Shown here piece by piece: positions 24,829 through 32,703 of a stretch of 64,000 nt of DNA. The notes under the pieces are model-generated. The model saw nothing but the letters and a program-made list of their open reading frames with translations, was not told the DNA's origin and did not search any database. Made by a program: the position numbers and the translations under genes. Source of the stretch: DATLXH01 sp035576005 (GTDB lineage: Bacteria; Acidobacteriota; Thermoanaerobaculia; Gp7-AA8); assembly GCA_035576005.1 (NCBI GenBank), contig DATLXH010000085.1:24276-88275 (forward strand), given 5' to 3'. Every line of letters begins with the position of its first letter. The first letter of the stretch is position 1.

Positions 24829-25527
24829 ATGAGAATCGAAGATGTTCGTGCGCTGGTAACAGGCGGTGGTTCAGGAATCGGCAAAGAGATCGCGCGGCAA
24901 CTCGCCTCTCGAGGGGGCAGGGTTGTGATTGCGGGCCGGAGGGAGAAAACGCTCAGAGATTCCGCCACGGAGATCGGTGCGATTGCGGTGCGTGGTGACG
25001 TGAGTGTTGAGACCGACGCCGTGAACCTCGTGCGTCAGACGATCGAAAGTCTCGGCGGCTACAACACCTTGATCAACAATGCCGGGTCCGGCGCGTTCGC
25101 GCCTCTCGTCGATACGACCCTCGAGGAGATGCAGAGCGTTTTCGCCACGAACGTCTTCGGAGCCATGCTGATGGCCCGTGAATCGGCGCGTCACTTCGTG
25201 ACGAAGAATTACGGCAACATCATTAACGTCGCATCGAGCGCAGGGCTCCGTGGCTTTGCGGGAGGCACGAGCTACGCTTCGAGTAAGTTTGCGTTGTCCG
25301 GCATGACCGAATGCTGGCGCTCAGAACTGCGCAAGAGCAACATCCGCGTGATGCAGATCAACCCCAGCGAAGTGCAGACCGACTTTTTTCGCGAGCCGGC
25401 ATTCAGCGAGAGGAAACTCCAGGCGGTCGACATCGCGCACGCCGTCATCTCCATGCTCGAGATGGAAAATCGCGGTTTCATCACCGAGGTGTCCGTGTGG
25501 GCAACCAATCCCGATGGAAATTCGTAG
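24829..25527 (+). CDS. Short-chain dehydrogenase/reductase
   Basis: A 232-residue classical SDR: cofactor motif TGGGSGIG (11-18), NNAG, a Ser in NVASSAG and the catalytic Y149-x3-K153 (YASSK). It probably oxidises or reduces a small alcohol/ketone with NAD(P); the basic residues in AGRREK suggest NADP(H). The start at ATG 24829 is chosen because the conserved fold begins there; the upstream in-frame region is the fold-back repeat and is not coding. Confidence 0.9.
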   Translation: MRIEDVRALVTGGGSGIGKEIARQLASRGGRVVIAGRREKTLRDSATEIGAIAVRGDVSVETDAVNLVRQTIESLGGYNTLINNAGSGAFAPLVDTTLEEMQSVFATNVFGAMLMARESARHFVTKNYGNIINVASSAGLRGFAGGTSYASSKFALSGMTECWRSELRKSNIRVMQINPSEVQTDFFREPAFSERKLQAVDIAHAVISMLEMENRGFITEVSVWATNPDGNS

Positions 25528-25590
25528 GCGGTCGCGTCCGAAACGGTCTCGGCCCCATGCCACGCGGCCGCGGCCCTATCCCCGCACACG

Positions 25591-25620
25591 AAACAAGAAA
25601 GGCGGCCACTGGGGGCCGCC
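25591..25620 (-). terminator. Rho-independent terminator of the RRM gene
   Basis: On the minus strand a 7-bp stem (GGCGGCC / GGCCGCC) with a CCCAGT loop is followed by TTTCTTGTTT. It lies 27 bases beyond the RRM gene stop, in the convergent gap with the SDR gene. Confidence 0.75.
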
Positions 25621-25646
25621 CTTCAGAAATTGGTACGTGTGAGCTC

Positions 25647-26129
25647 TCAGAGGCTGCGCTTCTTGCCGCGCAGGCCGCGGCGGCTTCCCTTCTCTTTTCG
25701 GACGGGCGCGTTTACGGGATAGTCTCCACCCCCGCCGTATCCGCCGCCACCACCACCCTCATATCCTCCGCCACCACCGCCACCCTGATAGCCACCACCT
25801 CCGCCACCACCCTGGTAGCCTCCCCCGCCGCCGCCCGGACGCGGGGACGGTCTTGGGGCGAATCCACCAGGAGGACGCTCTCCTCTCTCGCGGGCTTCAC
25901 TGACGTTCAGTTTGCGACCCTGAAAGTCCTGGCCGTTGAGATCGGTCACGGCACGAGCGGCTTCCTCGTCAGTCCCCATCTCAACGAAGGCAAACCCTCG
26001 CGAGCGACCGGTTTCCCGATCTGTCATGACTGTGGCCGACAGGCAGTTGCCGACGGCGGCGAAACAATTCTTGAGATCTTCGCTGGTCGAATTAAAAGAG
26101 AGATTGCCAACGAACAGTTTCTTACCCAC
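25647..26129 (-). CDS. RRM-type RNA-binding protein with glycine-rich tail
   Basis: A 160-residue protein. Residues about 4-80 form one RRM: RNP2 LFVGNL (5-10) and RNP1 RGFAFVEM (44-51). The rest is a low-complexity tail, a GGGGGGYQG-type repeat (Tyr/Gln/Gly) from about 95 to 140, then a basic C-terminus (KEKGSRRGLRGKKRSL). It resembles cyanobacterial and acidobacterial cold-induced RNA-binding proteins that act as RNA chaperones. GTG start, with AAGGAG 6 bases upstream. Confidence 0.9.
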   Translation of the reverse strand: MGKKLFVGNLSFNSTSEDLKNCFAAVGNCLSATVMTDRETGRSRGFAFVEMGTDEEAARAVTDLNGQDFQGRKLNVSEARERGERPPGGFAPRPSPRPGGGGGGYQGGGGGGGYQGGGGGGGYEGGGGGGYGGGGDYPVNAPVRKEKGSRRGLRGKKRSL

Positions 26130-26469
26130 TCAATGCTCCTTGATGACGGTCTGCGCCTGGTGTGCGCGGCTGATTGTGTCGGGACGTTTACGCATAACGC
26201 GCGCCACGGGCGGCCAAATTCTCGCTTTTGCTTTCCCTCACGATAAAGAGGGAAGATGTCGGGAGAGCACTTTCGATGACGACGCCCAGTTGCGCTGCAT
26301 TCTACATTCGCCTCGCCCGTCCTGACGTCGTTTTGACGCGACCTCTGACGGCGGGCTCACCAGCCCCACCTAGAATGCAGCAAGGTACTCAAACGAAGCT
26401 GCTGACCAGATGCGTGAGGCGACTATGTTCGGAGATGTTTTTAAACGGTTGAATGAAGGAAATCTCACC
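26130..26469. other. Divergent intergenic region between the RRM gene and response regulator
   Basis: About 340 bases. It should hold the promoters of the two divergent genes, but I see no clear sigma-70 pair. Cold-regulated RRM genes often have long leaders; that is possible here. No gene or repeat seen. Confidence 0.4.
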
Positions 26470-26850
26470 ATGTCTCTACCTCCCGGTTTCAAGGTCCTTC
26501 TGGTGGACGACAACCCTCTGGTCCTCAAGCTTGGTCGCGCGATCGTGGAGCGGGAGGGTCTGAGCGCATTCACCGCGTCGACCTGGATCGATCTGAATCG
26601 TGAGCTCGCATCACAACGGCCAGACCTGATCCTGATGGACATCAACATGCCGGTGATGAAGGGCAATCGACTGAGCGAGCTTTTAAAGTCGAAGCCGAGT
26701 CTGAGCGGTGTTCCCATCGTTCTGATGTCCGACCTCCCCGAGGACTCGCTCCAGCAGATGTTCGCGAGCTCCGGGGCCGACGCGTGGATCAGGAAACCAC
26801 TCACTCGCGACAAGATCGTGAGCCTGGTTACGAAGTTCAGCGCGGCATAA
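26470..26850 (+). CDS. Single-domain response regulator
   Basis: A 126-residue CheY-like receiver: acidic pair D13-D14 (LLVDDNP), phosphoacceptor D57 (LILMDINMP), a Ser in VLMSDLP and K108 (IRKPL). It has no output domain, so it would act through protein contacts. ATG 26470 fits the domain boundary and has AAGGA upstream; an earlier ATG at 26425 preceded by GAGG is possible. There is no sensor kinase beside it. Confidence 0.85.
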   Translation: MSLPPGFKVLLVDDNPLVLKLGRAIVEREGLSAFTASTWIDLNRELASQRPDLILMDINMPVMKGNRLSELLKSKPSLSGVPIVLMSDLPEDSLQQMFASSGADAWIRKPLTRDKIVSLVTKFSAA

Positions 26851-26907
26851 GCCCGCTGGCAACTTCCTTCAGGGGAGACCGGCACCGCACAAGGGAGTCG
26901 AGCAACG

Positions 26908-27201
26908 TTAGCCCGCATTTCTCACAGAATGCGAGCGTAGGGACGCACGGCGTGCGTCCGGTACCCTGTCCCTGATCGAGAAGATTGTCGTCGGCCATCG
27001 CTTTGGACGAGGGTTCATGCCGGGGATGCAGAATTCCTGATGCGAATGTCTGGGTGGCGGACGCAGGCCCTGCGTCCCTACACCCGCCCCGGTTGCGCTC
27101 GACACAGTGTCAACTATGCTCTCGTCGCGAAACCGTCGTGCGCCTCGCATCCAGGCCGCTCTCGGCACCTCGCGGCGAGGGCCTGTGAGAAAAGCGGGTT
27201 A
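26908..27201. repeat. Element A, copy 2, interrupted by element B
   Basis: The ends are those of element A (TTAGCCCGCATTTCTCACAG at the left, complement at the right) and the right part (27082-27201) matches the other copies. The left arm is only 29 bases and is then replaced by a different inverted-repeat element at 26937-27081. This points to insertion of B into A together with loss of most of A's left arm. Confidence 0.85.
26937..27081. mobile_element. Element B: nested MITE-like inverted repeat
   Basis: 145 bp bounded by a 23-base inverted repeat: GTAGGGACGCACGGCGTGCG at the left and the complement of GTAGGGACGCAGGGCCTGCG at the right, with few mismatches. There is no coding capacity. 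The terminal repeats are themselves partly palindromic. Nested inside element A copy 2. Confidence 0.8.
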
Positions 27202-27348
27202 GGGCAGCCACTCTTGTCTGTCACGCGATAATGTCTGTTCTTTGGAAAACCGGGCTGGCCAGGATTCACGGCAGCGCAGACACCGCCCAAAGCAGTAGTG
27301 CCCGCCCTCATATGGTGAAAAAAACGGTGACTCCACCTGGCAGACTGC

Positions 27349-27377
27349 TTGACTCACTCGGAGCCGGTCGATAAACT
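27349..27377 (+). promoter_or_regulatory. Sigma-70-type promoter of rpsA
   Basis: -35 TTGACT (27349-27354), 17-base spacer, -10 TAAACT (27372-27377). The leader would be about 110 bases before the rpsA start, long enough for S1 autoregulation. The remainder of the 27202-27493 gap shows no other structure. Confidence 0.75.
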
Positions 27378-27493
27378 CCGATTTTGTCGCCTGTCAACAA
27401 GTTAGCGCCTGTTGAGCCTCGCGATCGAACCGCGAGATCCAGGCTCTCAGCCTGTAGTTGCGGCCCCTAAACTGTCAGGAGGTCTGTCGTTTC

Positions 27494-29278
27494 ATGCCGT
27501 CAAGCGATGATCCCAGTAAGCAGAAGCCATCCACTCGCCCCGCCCCGGGCAACGATCTCGAAGGGTTCGGGATGGATGAACTGCTCAAGATGTATGACCA
27601 GAAAATGGCGGAGTTCTCCGAAGGAGACATCGTCGCTGGTCGCGTGCTCAAAGTGCGGGCCAACGAGGTCATCGTCGACATTGGCTACAAGTCGGAGGGA
27701 ATCCTCTACGCGAGCGAGTTGCGCGGACCGCTTGCCGAGCTCAAGCCGGGCGATCAGATTCAGGTCTTCATCGAAAGGCTTGAAGACCCTTCGGGCCACG
27801 TAATTCTTTCGAGCGAGAAAGCTGAGCGGATGCTCGTGTGGGACAAGATCGAAGAAGCCTTCCGGGACAGCACTCCGATCACCGGTCATGTGATCGACCG
27901 CGTCAAGGGCGGTCTCGCTGTCGACGTGGGCGTGAAGGCTTTCCTGCCCGGCTCCCTCATCGATGTCAAGCCGGTTAAGAATGTGGATGCTCTGAAAGGT
28001 CAGGAGCTGACGTTCAAGGTTGTTTCATTCGACAAGAAACGGAACAACGTCGTTCTTTCGCGACGCGCGATCGTGGAAGTAGAAAACGAGGGGCGTAAGA
28101 AGATCACGTTTCAAAACCTTCAGGAAGGTAAGTTGACGCATGGAGTGGTCAAGAACCTGACCGACTACGGAGCATTCGTCGATCTTGGTGGCGTGGACGG
28201 CCTGCTTCATATCACCGACATCTCGTGGGGCCGGGTTGGACACCCTTCGGAGTTCTTCAACATCGGTGACGAAATCGAAGTCGTCGTGCTCAAGTTCGAT
28301 CCTCACCAGGAGCGGGTCTCCCTTGGCTACAAGCAGAAGAGCCCCGATCCATGGAGCGACGTGGTGGATCGTTACCCGCTCGGAACGCGACTTCGTGGCA
28401 AGGTCGTCTCGCTCGCCGACTACGGCGCTTTTGTCGAGCTCGAGGATGGAGTCGAAGGACTGATTCACATCTCCGAGATGTCGTGGACCAAGAAGGTCAG
28501 GCCCTCGAAGTTGCTCACGATCGGCGAGACTGTCGAAGCCGTGGTCTCCGATGTCAACGTTTCGAACCGGCGCATTTCGCTTTCACTCAAGGCGCTCGAG
28601 CAGAACCCCTGGGATACCATCTCGGAGCGCTATCCCGTAGGCGCGACCGTCTCCGGCAAGGTTCGAAATCTCACGGACTTTGGCGCTTTCGTAGAGGTGG
28701 AAGATGGGATCGACGGCCTGATCCACATCTCCGACATGTCGTGGAACCGGCGGCTCAAGCATCCGAGTGAAGTACTCAAGAAAGGCGACGCGGTCACCGC
28801 GCGCGTGACGAGTGTCGACGGCGACAATCAGCGGCTGTCTCTCTCGATCAAAGAGTTCGTGCCGAATGAATGGGACAATTTCGCGAAGGCGCATGCGGTG
28901 GGCGACGAGCTGATCGGATCGGTATCGAAAATTACGGACTTCGGAATGTTCATTCGAATCGCCGAGGGCGTCGAGGGGCTCGCCCATGTCTCTGAGATCG
29001 ATCGTGACGGCAAGTCACGACTCGATAAAATGTTCGTTGGGGGAGACTCCGTTCGCGCTCGAATCATCAAGATCGACTGGAGCGAGAAAAAGATCGGGCT
29101 GTCACTTCGTGACACAGAGCCTCTGACTGATGAAGAGCGCGAAAAGCATCAGGCCGAGGAAGCAGAGGCTGGCAGACAGAACTCTGAGAGTGAGACGACC
29201 GCTTCGGACTCAGCCACAGAAGACGGTGAGGTCCCTGTCAAAGAACAGAGTGAACCGGACGACGATGAAAAGAGCTGA
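27494..29278 (+). CDS. rpsA: 30S ribosomal protein S1
   Basis: A 594-residue protein with six S1 (OB-fold) repeats: the first GDIVAGRVLKVRANEVIVDI, the second near GHVIDRVKGGLAVDVG, then four GAFV/GMFI repeats (VDLGGVDGLLHITDISW, VELEDGVEGLIHISEMSW and two more), and an acidic tail (EEREKHQAEEAEAG to the end). S1 binds mRNA on the 30S subunit to start translation. Start at ATG 27494: AGGAGG is 11 bases upstream; an in-frame TTG at 27458 is less likely. Confidence 0.97.
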   Translation: MPSSDDPSKQKPSTRPAPGNDLEGFGMDELLKMYDQKMAEFSEGDIVAGRVLKVRANEVIVDIGYKSEGILYASELRGPLAELKPGDQIQVFIERLEDPSGHVILSSEKAERMLVWDKIEEAFRDSTPITGHVIDRVKGGLAVDVGVKAFLPGSLIDVKPVKNVDALKGQELTFKVVSFDKKRNNVVLSRRAIVEVENEGRKKITFQNLQEGKLTHGVVKNLTDYGAFVDLGGVDGLLHITDISWGRVGHPSEFFNIGDEIEVVVLKFDPHQERVSLGYKQKSPDPWSDVVDRYPLGTRLRGKVVSLADYGAFVELEDGVEGLIHISEMSWTKKVRPSKLLTIGETVEAVVSDVNVSNRRISLSLKALEQNPWDTISERYPVGATVSGKVRNLTDFGAFVEVEDGIDGLIHISDMSWNRRLKHPSEVLKKGDAVTARVTSVDGDNQRLSLSIKEFVPNEWDNFAKAHAVGDELIGSVSKITDFGMFIRIAEGVEGLAHVSEIDRDGKSRLDKMFVGGDSVRARIIKIDWSEKKIGLSLRDTEPLTDEEREKHQAEEAEAGRQNSESETTASDSATEDGEVPVKEQSEPDDDEKS

Positions 29279-29359
29279 CGCACGCGGCCGAGACTGTCAC
29301 ATGGGCGGTCGCAACTACGGACACCTCTCTTGCGATTCCTCTCAATACAGAGGGGCTCG

Positions 29360-29752
29360 ATGAGCGAGGAGGTGCTCACGACTCCTCAGGAGCCACCGGC
29401 GACCGAGGACGAGGCCCGGCAGGCAGTGATGACGAAGGCAGAGCTCGTCGACGAAGTTGCCAGGGTCGTACAGCTGACCAAGAAACAGGCAGAAGCGATC
29501 GTCAACATCGTCTTCGATTCGATTGTCGAGTCGTTGCGTGCAGGCGAAAAAATCGAGCTCAGAGGGTTCGGCAGCTTTCGCCTTCGCAGCAGGAAATCGA
29601 GAACAGGTCGGAATCCGAAAACGGGAGAGAGAGTGGAAGTGCCATCGAAACGGATTCCCTATTTCAAGCCTGGCAAAGAGCTCAAGGAACTGATCAACCA
29701 GAAGCTCGCGGAGTCGGATTCTCCAGCTCCATCGACCTCCGGTGACGAGTAG
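29360..29752 (+). CDS. HU/IHF family DNA-binding protein with N-terminal extension
   Basis: A 130-residue protein; the core (MTKAELVDEVARVVQLTKKQ ... GFGSFRLRSRKSRTGRNPKTGE ... PYFKPGKELKELIN) is a standard HU/IHF fold with the DNA-minor-groove arm. About 24 acidic residues precede it and a short Ser/Pro-rich tail follows. GAGGGG 4 bases before ATG 29360 supports the long form. The position after rpsA is a familiar gene order for ihf-type genes. Confidence 0.9.
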   Translation: MSEEVLTTPQEPPATEDEARQAVMTKAELVDEVARVVQLTKKQAEAIVNIVFDSIVESLRAGEKIELRGFGSFRLRSRKSRTGRNPKTGERVEVPSKRIPYFKPGKELKELINQKLAESDSPAPSTSGDE

Positions 29753-29767
29753 AAAGATCTCGGAACT

Positions 29768-30268
29768 GTGGAGATTCTTTTCACTCCCTGGAGGTACTCT
29801 TACTTGACCGGGCCCAAAACTCAGCAGCCGTGTATTTTCTGCGTCGCAGCGGCAGCCACTGATGATGACGAGCTGCTCGTGGTCTATCGAAGTGATGAGG
29901 CGCTCGTGATGCTCAATCGGTACCCTTACGCGAATGGCCACCTGATGGTGGCGCCTCGAGCGCACCTCGCGCGACTCGATGAGAGCAGCGATTCCACTCT
30001 GCTCCCGCTCATCCGCCTGACAGCCGAGGCGCAACGGATTCTTTCAGACACCTACCATCCAAACGGCTTCAATATCGGGATGAACCTTGGAGAGGCTGCA
30101 GGCGCCGGCATCGCGGATCACTATCACATGCATGTAGTGCCGCGTTGGACCGGTGATTCCAATTTCATGACCGTGACGGCGCAGACACGACTCGTTCCTG
30201 AGACACTCGAGCAGACATTCACGAAGCTCAGGCCGCAATTCAGCCGGCTGGAAGGCGTGACCTCGTGA
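29768..30268 (+). CDS. HIT family hydrolase
   Basis: A 166-residue histidine-triad protein: H118-x-H120-x-H122 in HYHMHVVPRW is the nucleotide-binding/catalytic triad, and NRYPYANGHLMVAPRAH is the preceding HIT-conserved strand. The two Cys in PCIFC suggest a zinc site. It likely cleaves AMP from nucleotide conjugates (Ap4A or phosphoramidate type). GTG start; the stop overlaps the next gene by four bases. Confidence 0.93.
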   Translation: MEILFTPWRYSYLTGPKTQQPCIFCVAAAATDDDELLVVYRSDEALVMLNRYPYANGHLMVAPRAHLARLDESSDSTLLPLIRLTAEAQRILSDTYHPNGFNIGMNLGEAAGAGIADHYHMHVVPRWTGDSNFMTVTAQTRLVPETLEQTFTKLRPQFSRLEGVTS

Positions 30269-30630
30269 GCGGCAAAGCCATCACCGCGATGGCAATCGCA
30301 CTCGCGCTTCCTGGAGCGGGACACTTCTACCTGGGCAGACGCAGGCGCGCTGCGGCGTTCTTCGGAATCGTGATCGTCATGTTCACCATCGGGCTTCTGA
30401 TCGAAGGCAAGGTCTACACGCCCGAGAAGAACAAACCACTCACGATGCTCGCCTCGGTCGCGTCGATGGGTGTCGGAGTTCCCTATTTCATCGCTCGTTC
30501 CATCCGTCCCCTCGGCGAGGTCCTTTCGATCACCTTCGAGCATGGAACAGCCTTCACGCTGACAGCAGGACTGATGAATCTCCTCCTGGTGCTCGATGCG
30601 TTCGACATCGCGGAACGGCGCAAGCCATGA
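30265..30630 (+). CDS. Small membrane protein (DUF6677-like)
   Basis: A 121-residue protein, mostly hydrophobic: LALPGAGHFYLGRRRRAAAF (the pattern of TM2/DUF6677-type proteins), then segments near 30-45, 60-75 and 95-110. Function unknown; its position between HIT and a second small membrane protein suggests a minor envelope role. ATGA overlaps on both sides. Confidence 0.65.
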   Translation: MSGKAITAMAIALALPGAGHFYLGRRRRAAAFFGIVIVMFTIGLLIEGKVYTPEKNKPLTMLASVASMGVGVPYFIARSIRPLGEVLSITFEHGTAFTLTAGLMNLLLVLDAFDIAERRKP

Positions 30631-30812
30631 ACCTGCTCGTCGACCATGTCGTTCTCATGCTCATCTACGCGACAGCTACCGCGCTCTTCTTCACGCTTCT
30701 GTGGAAAGAAACGAAGCAGGAGCGGATCCGCTTCTTTCTTACGGTCTTCTGCTCTCTTTTTCTGGGCGGGATTCTCTTATCCTGGGTGATGTATCCGTTT
30801 CCCATCCGTTAG
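30627..30812 (+). CDS. Small hydrophobic membrane protein
   Basis: 61 residues with two predicted membrane segments (LVDHVVLMLIYATATALFF and FFLTVFCSLFLGGILLSWV). Its stop codon TAG lies inside the first bases of element A copy 3, so the repeat appears to supply the end of this gene. No family recognised. Confidence 0.55.
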   Translation: MNLLVDHVVLMLIYATATALFFTLLWKETKQERIRFFLTVFCSLFLGGILLSWVMYPFPIR

Positions 30813-30992
30813 CCCGCTTTCTCACACTCCTTTGTGGCGAGGCGGCGGAGAGTGGCCTGGATGCGAGGCGTACGACGGTTTCGCGACGAAGGCATAGTTG
30901 ACACTATGTCGAGGAGTGAAACCGTCGTGCAACCAAGCAGGCAGGCCGCTATCCGCCGCCGCAGCAGAAGGAGTGTGAGAAATGCGGGCTAA
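30809..30992. repeat. Element A, copy 3: fold-back repeat
   Basis: 184 bp with inverted ends TTAGCCCGC... / ...GCGGGCTAA and complementary arms meeting at CATAGT-TGAC-ACTATG, so it can form one long hairpin with a four-base loop. Close to copy 1 but opposite in orientation. It provides the stop codon of the gene before it and the start codon of the gene after it. Confidence 0.92.
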
Positions 30993-31404
30993 CGATGCGA
31001 TCCGTCCCTGGCACTCCCGCTACGGCGACGGGCTTGCGGAGCGATGGCTGAGAGTTCTCCCACTCGTCTGCTACCTCTCGTTTATTTTCATAGTATCGTC
31101 CGTCCCTGGCGGTGACCTGGCCGCGGTCGCTGACGACCGTCTCGAGCATTTCGGCGAGTACTTTGTGCTCGGCTGGCTGCTCATCCTGGCGTTGGCGGGC
31201 TTTACCCCGACCGGCGTGGGGAAGGTGCATTACGCTTCCGCATGGATGGTCGGAGTTGCGTACGCGGTGTCGGACGAGCTTCACCAGAGTTTCGTTCCCC
31301 ATCGCGACGCTTCGTTCGGCGACGTCGCCTTCGACTCACTCGGGTTGACCGTAGCCCTCGCTGTGATCGCCTTCCTGATGCGAATCAGAATGGAGCCGTC
31401 ATGA
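30982..31404 (+). CDS. VanZ-like membrane protein
   Basis: A 140-residue protein with four membrane segments and the VanZ patterns SSVPGGDL and LEHFGEYFVLGWLL followed by SDELHQSFVPHRDASFGDVAFD. Its function is not known precisely; VanZ confers low teicoplanin resistance in enterococci. The best start is ATG 30982, which lies in the last 11 bases of element A copy 3. The stop overlaps the lpxB start (ATGA). Confidence 0.82.
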   Translation: MRANDAIRPWHSRYGDGLAERWLRVLPLVCYLSFIFIVSSVPGGDLAAVADDRLEHFGEYFVLGWLLILALAGFTPTGVGKVHYASAWMVGVAYAVSDELHQSFVPHRDASFGDVAFDSLGLTVALAVIAFLMRIRMEPS

Positions 31405-32552
31405 AACTCTGCGTGGTGGCCGGTGAAGCCTCGGGGGACATTCACGCCGCGGAGGTCATTCACGAGCTCGGCCAGCTCGACTCAGACCTTCGTACGTTCG
31501 GCATCGGCGGCGACCGGCTGGCTGCAGCCGGAATGGCAATCCTGCACCACGCGCGCGACATGGGGATCGTTGGTCTCTTCAACGTTCTCCGCCACGTTCC
31601 GATGTTCCGGAGGATTTTCCACGAGCTCATCGAGCGGATCAAACTCGAAAAGCCCGACGCGATTCTTCTGGTTGATTATCCCGACTTCAATCTTCGCGTA
31701 GCGCGCGCGGTGCGGAAACTCGGAATCCCGGTCATCTACTACATCTCGCCGCAGGTGTGGGCGTGGAGAAAACGTCGCGTCCGGACGATAGCGAAGCTCG
31801 TCGACCACATGCTCGTGATCTTTCCTTTCGAGGAACCGTTCTATCGCGAGCACGGAGTTCCGGTCACCTACGTTGGCCATCCACTCGTCGAGCAGCTCGA
31901 GGAGGCGATCCGCGAACCGCGCGTTCCGTCGGCAGACGGAGTTCTGCGAATTGCTCTGATGCCAGGCAGCCGGTCGATGGAAGTGGAAGCGCTCCTGCCG
32001 CCGATGATTGATGCCATGCGCAGTCTGCAGCGAGAGCGCGAGGTCGAGGCATTTGTGATCAGGGCCTCCACCATTCCTGCGGAGCGACTTCGCACACTGA
32101 TCGAGGCGAGCGGACTGCCCGTTCGCATCATCGAATCAGACGGAAGAGAGGCGCTGGCGGACGCCGACGTGTCGGTCTCATCTTCCGGCACGGCTACACT
32201 CGAGGCGGCCGTTCTCGGCGTGCCCGTCGTCGTGGTTTACAAGTTGAGTCCCGCGACGTATCTGCTGGCGAAGCTGCTGGTGAAGTTGCCGTATTTCAGC
32301 CTGGTGAATATCGTTGCAGGCAAGCATGTCGTCCCCGAACTTCTCCAGGGTGCGGTGAACGGCACCGCGATCGCGAGCGCGGTGAACGAGCTCGTAGAAC
32401 CGGATCGATACCGCAAGGTCCTCACGGAGCTGGCTCTGGTTCGCGCCGCTCTGGGAGGCAGGGGAGCGAGCCGCCGGGCGGCCGCGAAAATCGCTACACT
32501 GGTTCGCGATCACCGGAGAGGGCAGAATCCCTCAGAACGGACAAGAGCTTGA
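31401..32552 (+). CDS. lpxB: Lipid-A-disaccharide synthase
   Basis: A 383-residue GT19 glycosyltransferase: CVVAGEASGDIHAAEVI at the start, GIGGDRLAAAGM, NVLRHVPMF, then PQVWAWRKRRVRTIAKLVD, YVGHPLVEQ and ALMPGSRSMEVEALLP. It joins UDP-diacylglucosamine and lipid X to make the lipid A disaccharide on the inner membrane. ATG 31401 is fixed by the overlap and the conserved N-terminus. Confidence 0.96.
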   Translation: MKLCVVAGEASGDIHAAEVIHELGQLDSDLRTFGIGGDRLAAAGMAILHHARDMGIVGLFNVLRHVPMFRRIFHELIERIKLEKPDAILLVDYPDFNLRVARAVRKLGIPVIYYISPQVWAWRKRRVRTIAKLVDHMLVIFPFEEPFYREHGVPVTYVGHPLVEQLEEAIREPRVPSADGVLRIALMPGSRSMEVEALLPPMIDAMRSLQREREVEAFVIRASTIPAERLRTLIEASGLPVRIIESDGREALADADVSVSSSGTATLEAAVLGVPVVVVYKLSPATYLLAKLLVKLPYFSLVNIVAGKHVVPELLQGAVNGTAIASAVNELVEPDRYRKVLTELALVRAALGGRGASRRAAAKIATLVRDHRRGQNPSERTRA

Positions 32553-32605
32553 GCCAGAGACCAAAGATGTTTCTCGATTGCGATGGCGTGACGTGCAGCG
32601 CGTCC

Positions 32606-32684
32606 TGGGGCCGGACATTCCAGTGTCTGGCGGTAGTCGCGAACAGCGCCTGCGGCGCGCCGGAGATTGGAATGTCCGGCCCCA
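32606..32684. repeat. Element D: short inverted repeat between lpxB and msbA
   Basis: About 79 bp with perfect 17-bp inverted ends (TGGGGCCGGACATTCCA and its complement at 32668-32684), GC-rich inside. No coding capacity. MITE-like; it separates two otherwise adjacent lipid A genes. Confidence 0.85.
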
Positions 32685-32703
32685 ACAGGGCACTCTCGGG
32701 ACG

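Noticed and set aside
25740..25840. Possible CRISPR-like short repeats
   Set aside because: The periodic CCACC-rich sequence encodes the glycine-rich tail of the RRM protein; there are no spacers.
30596..30901. A 101-codon frame across the small membrane gene and element A copy 3
   Set aside because: It overlaps a better membrane protein frame and the repeat; no protein features.
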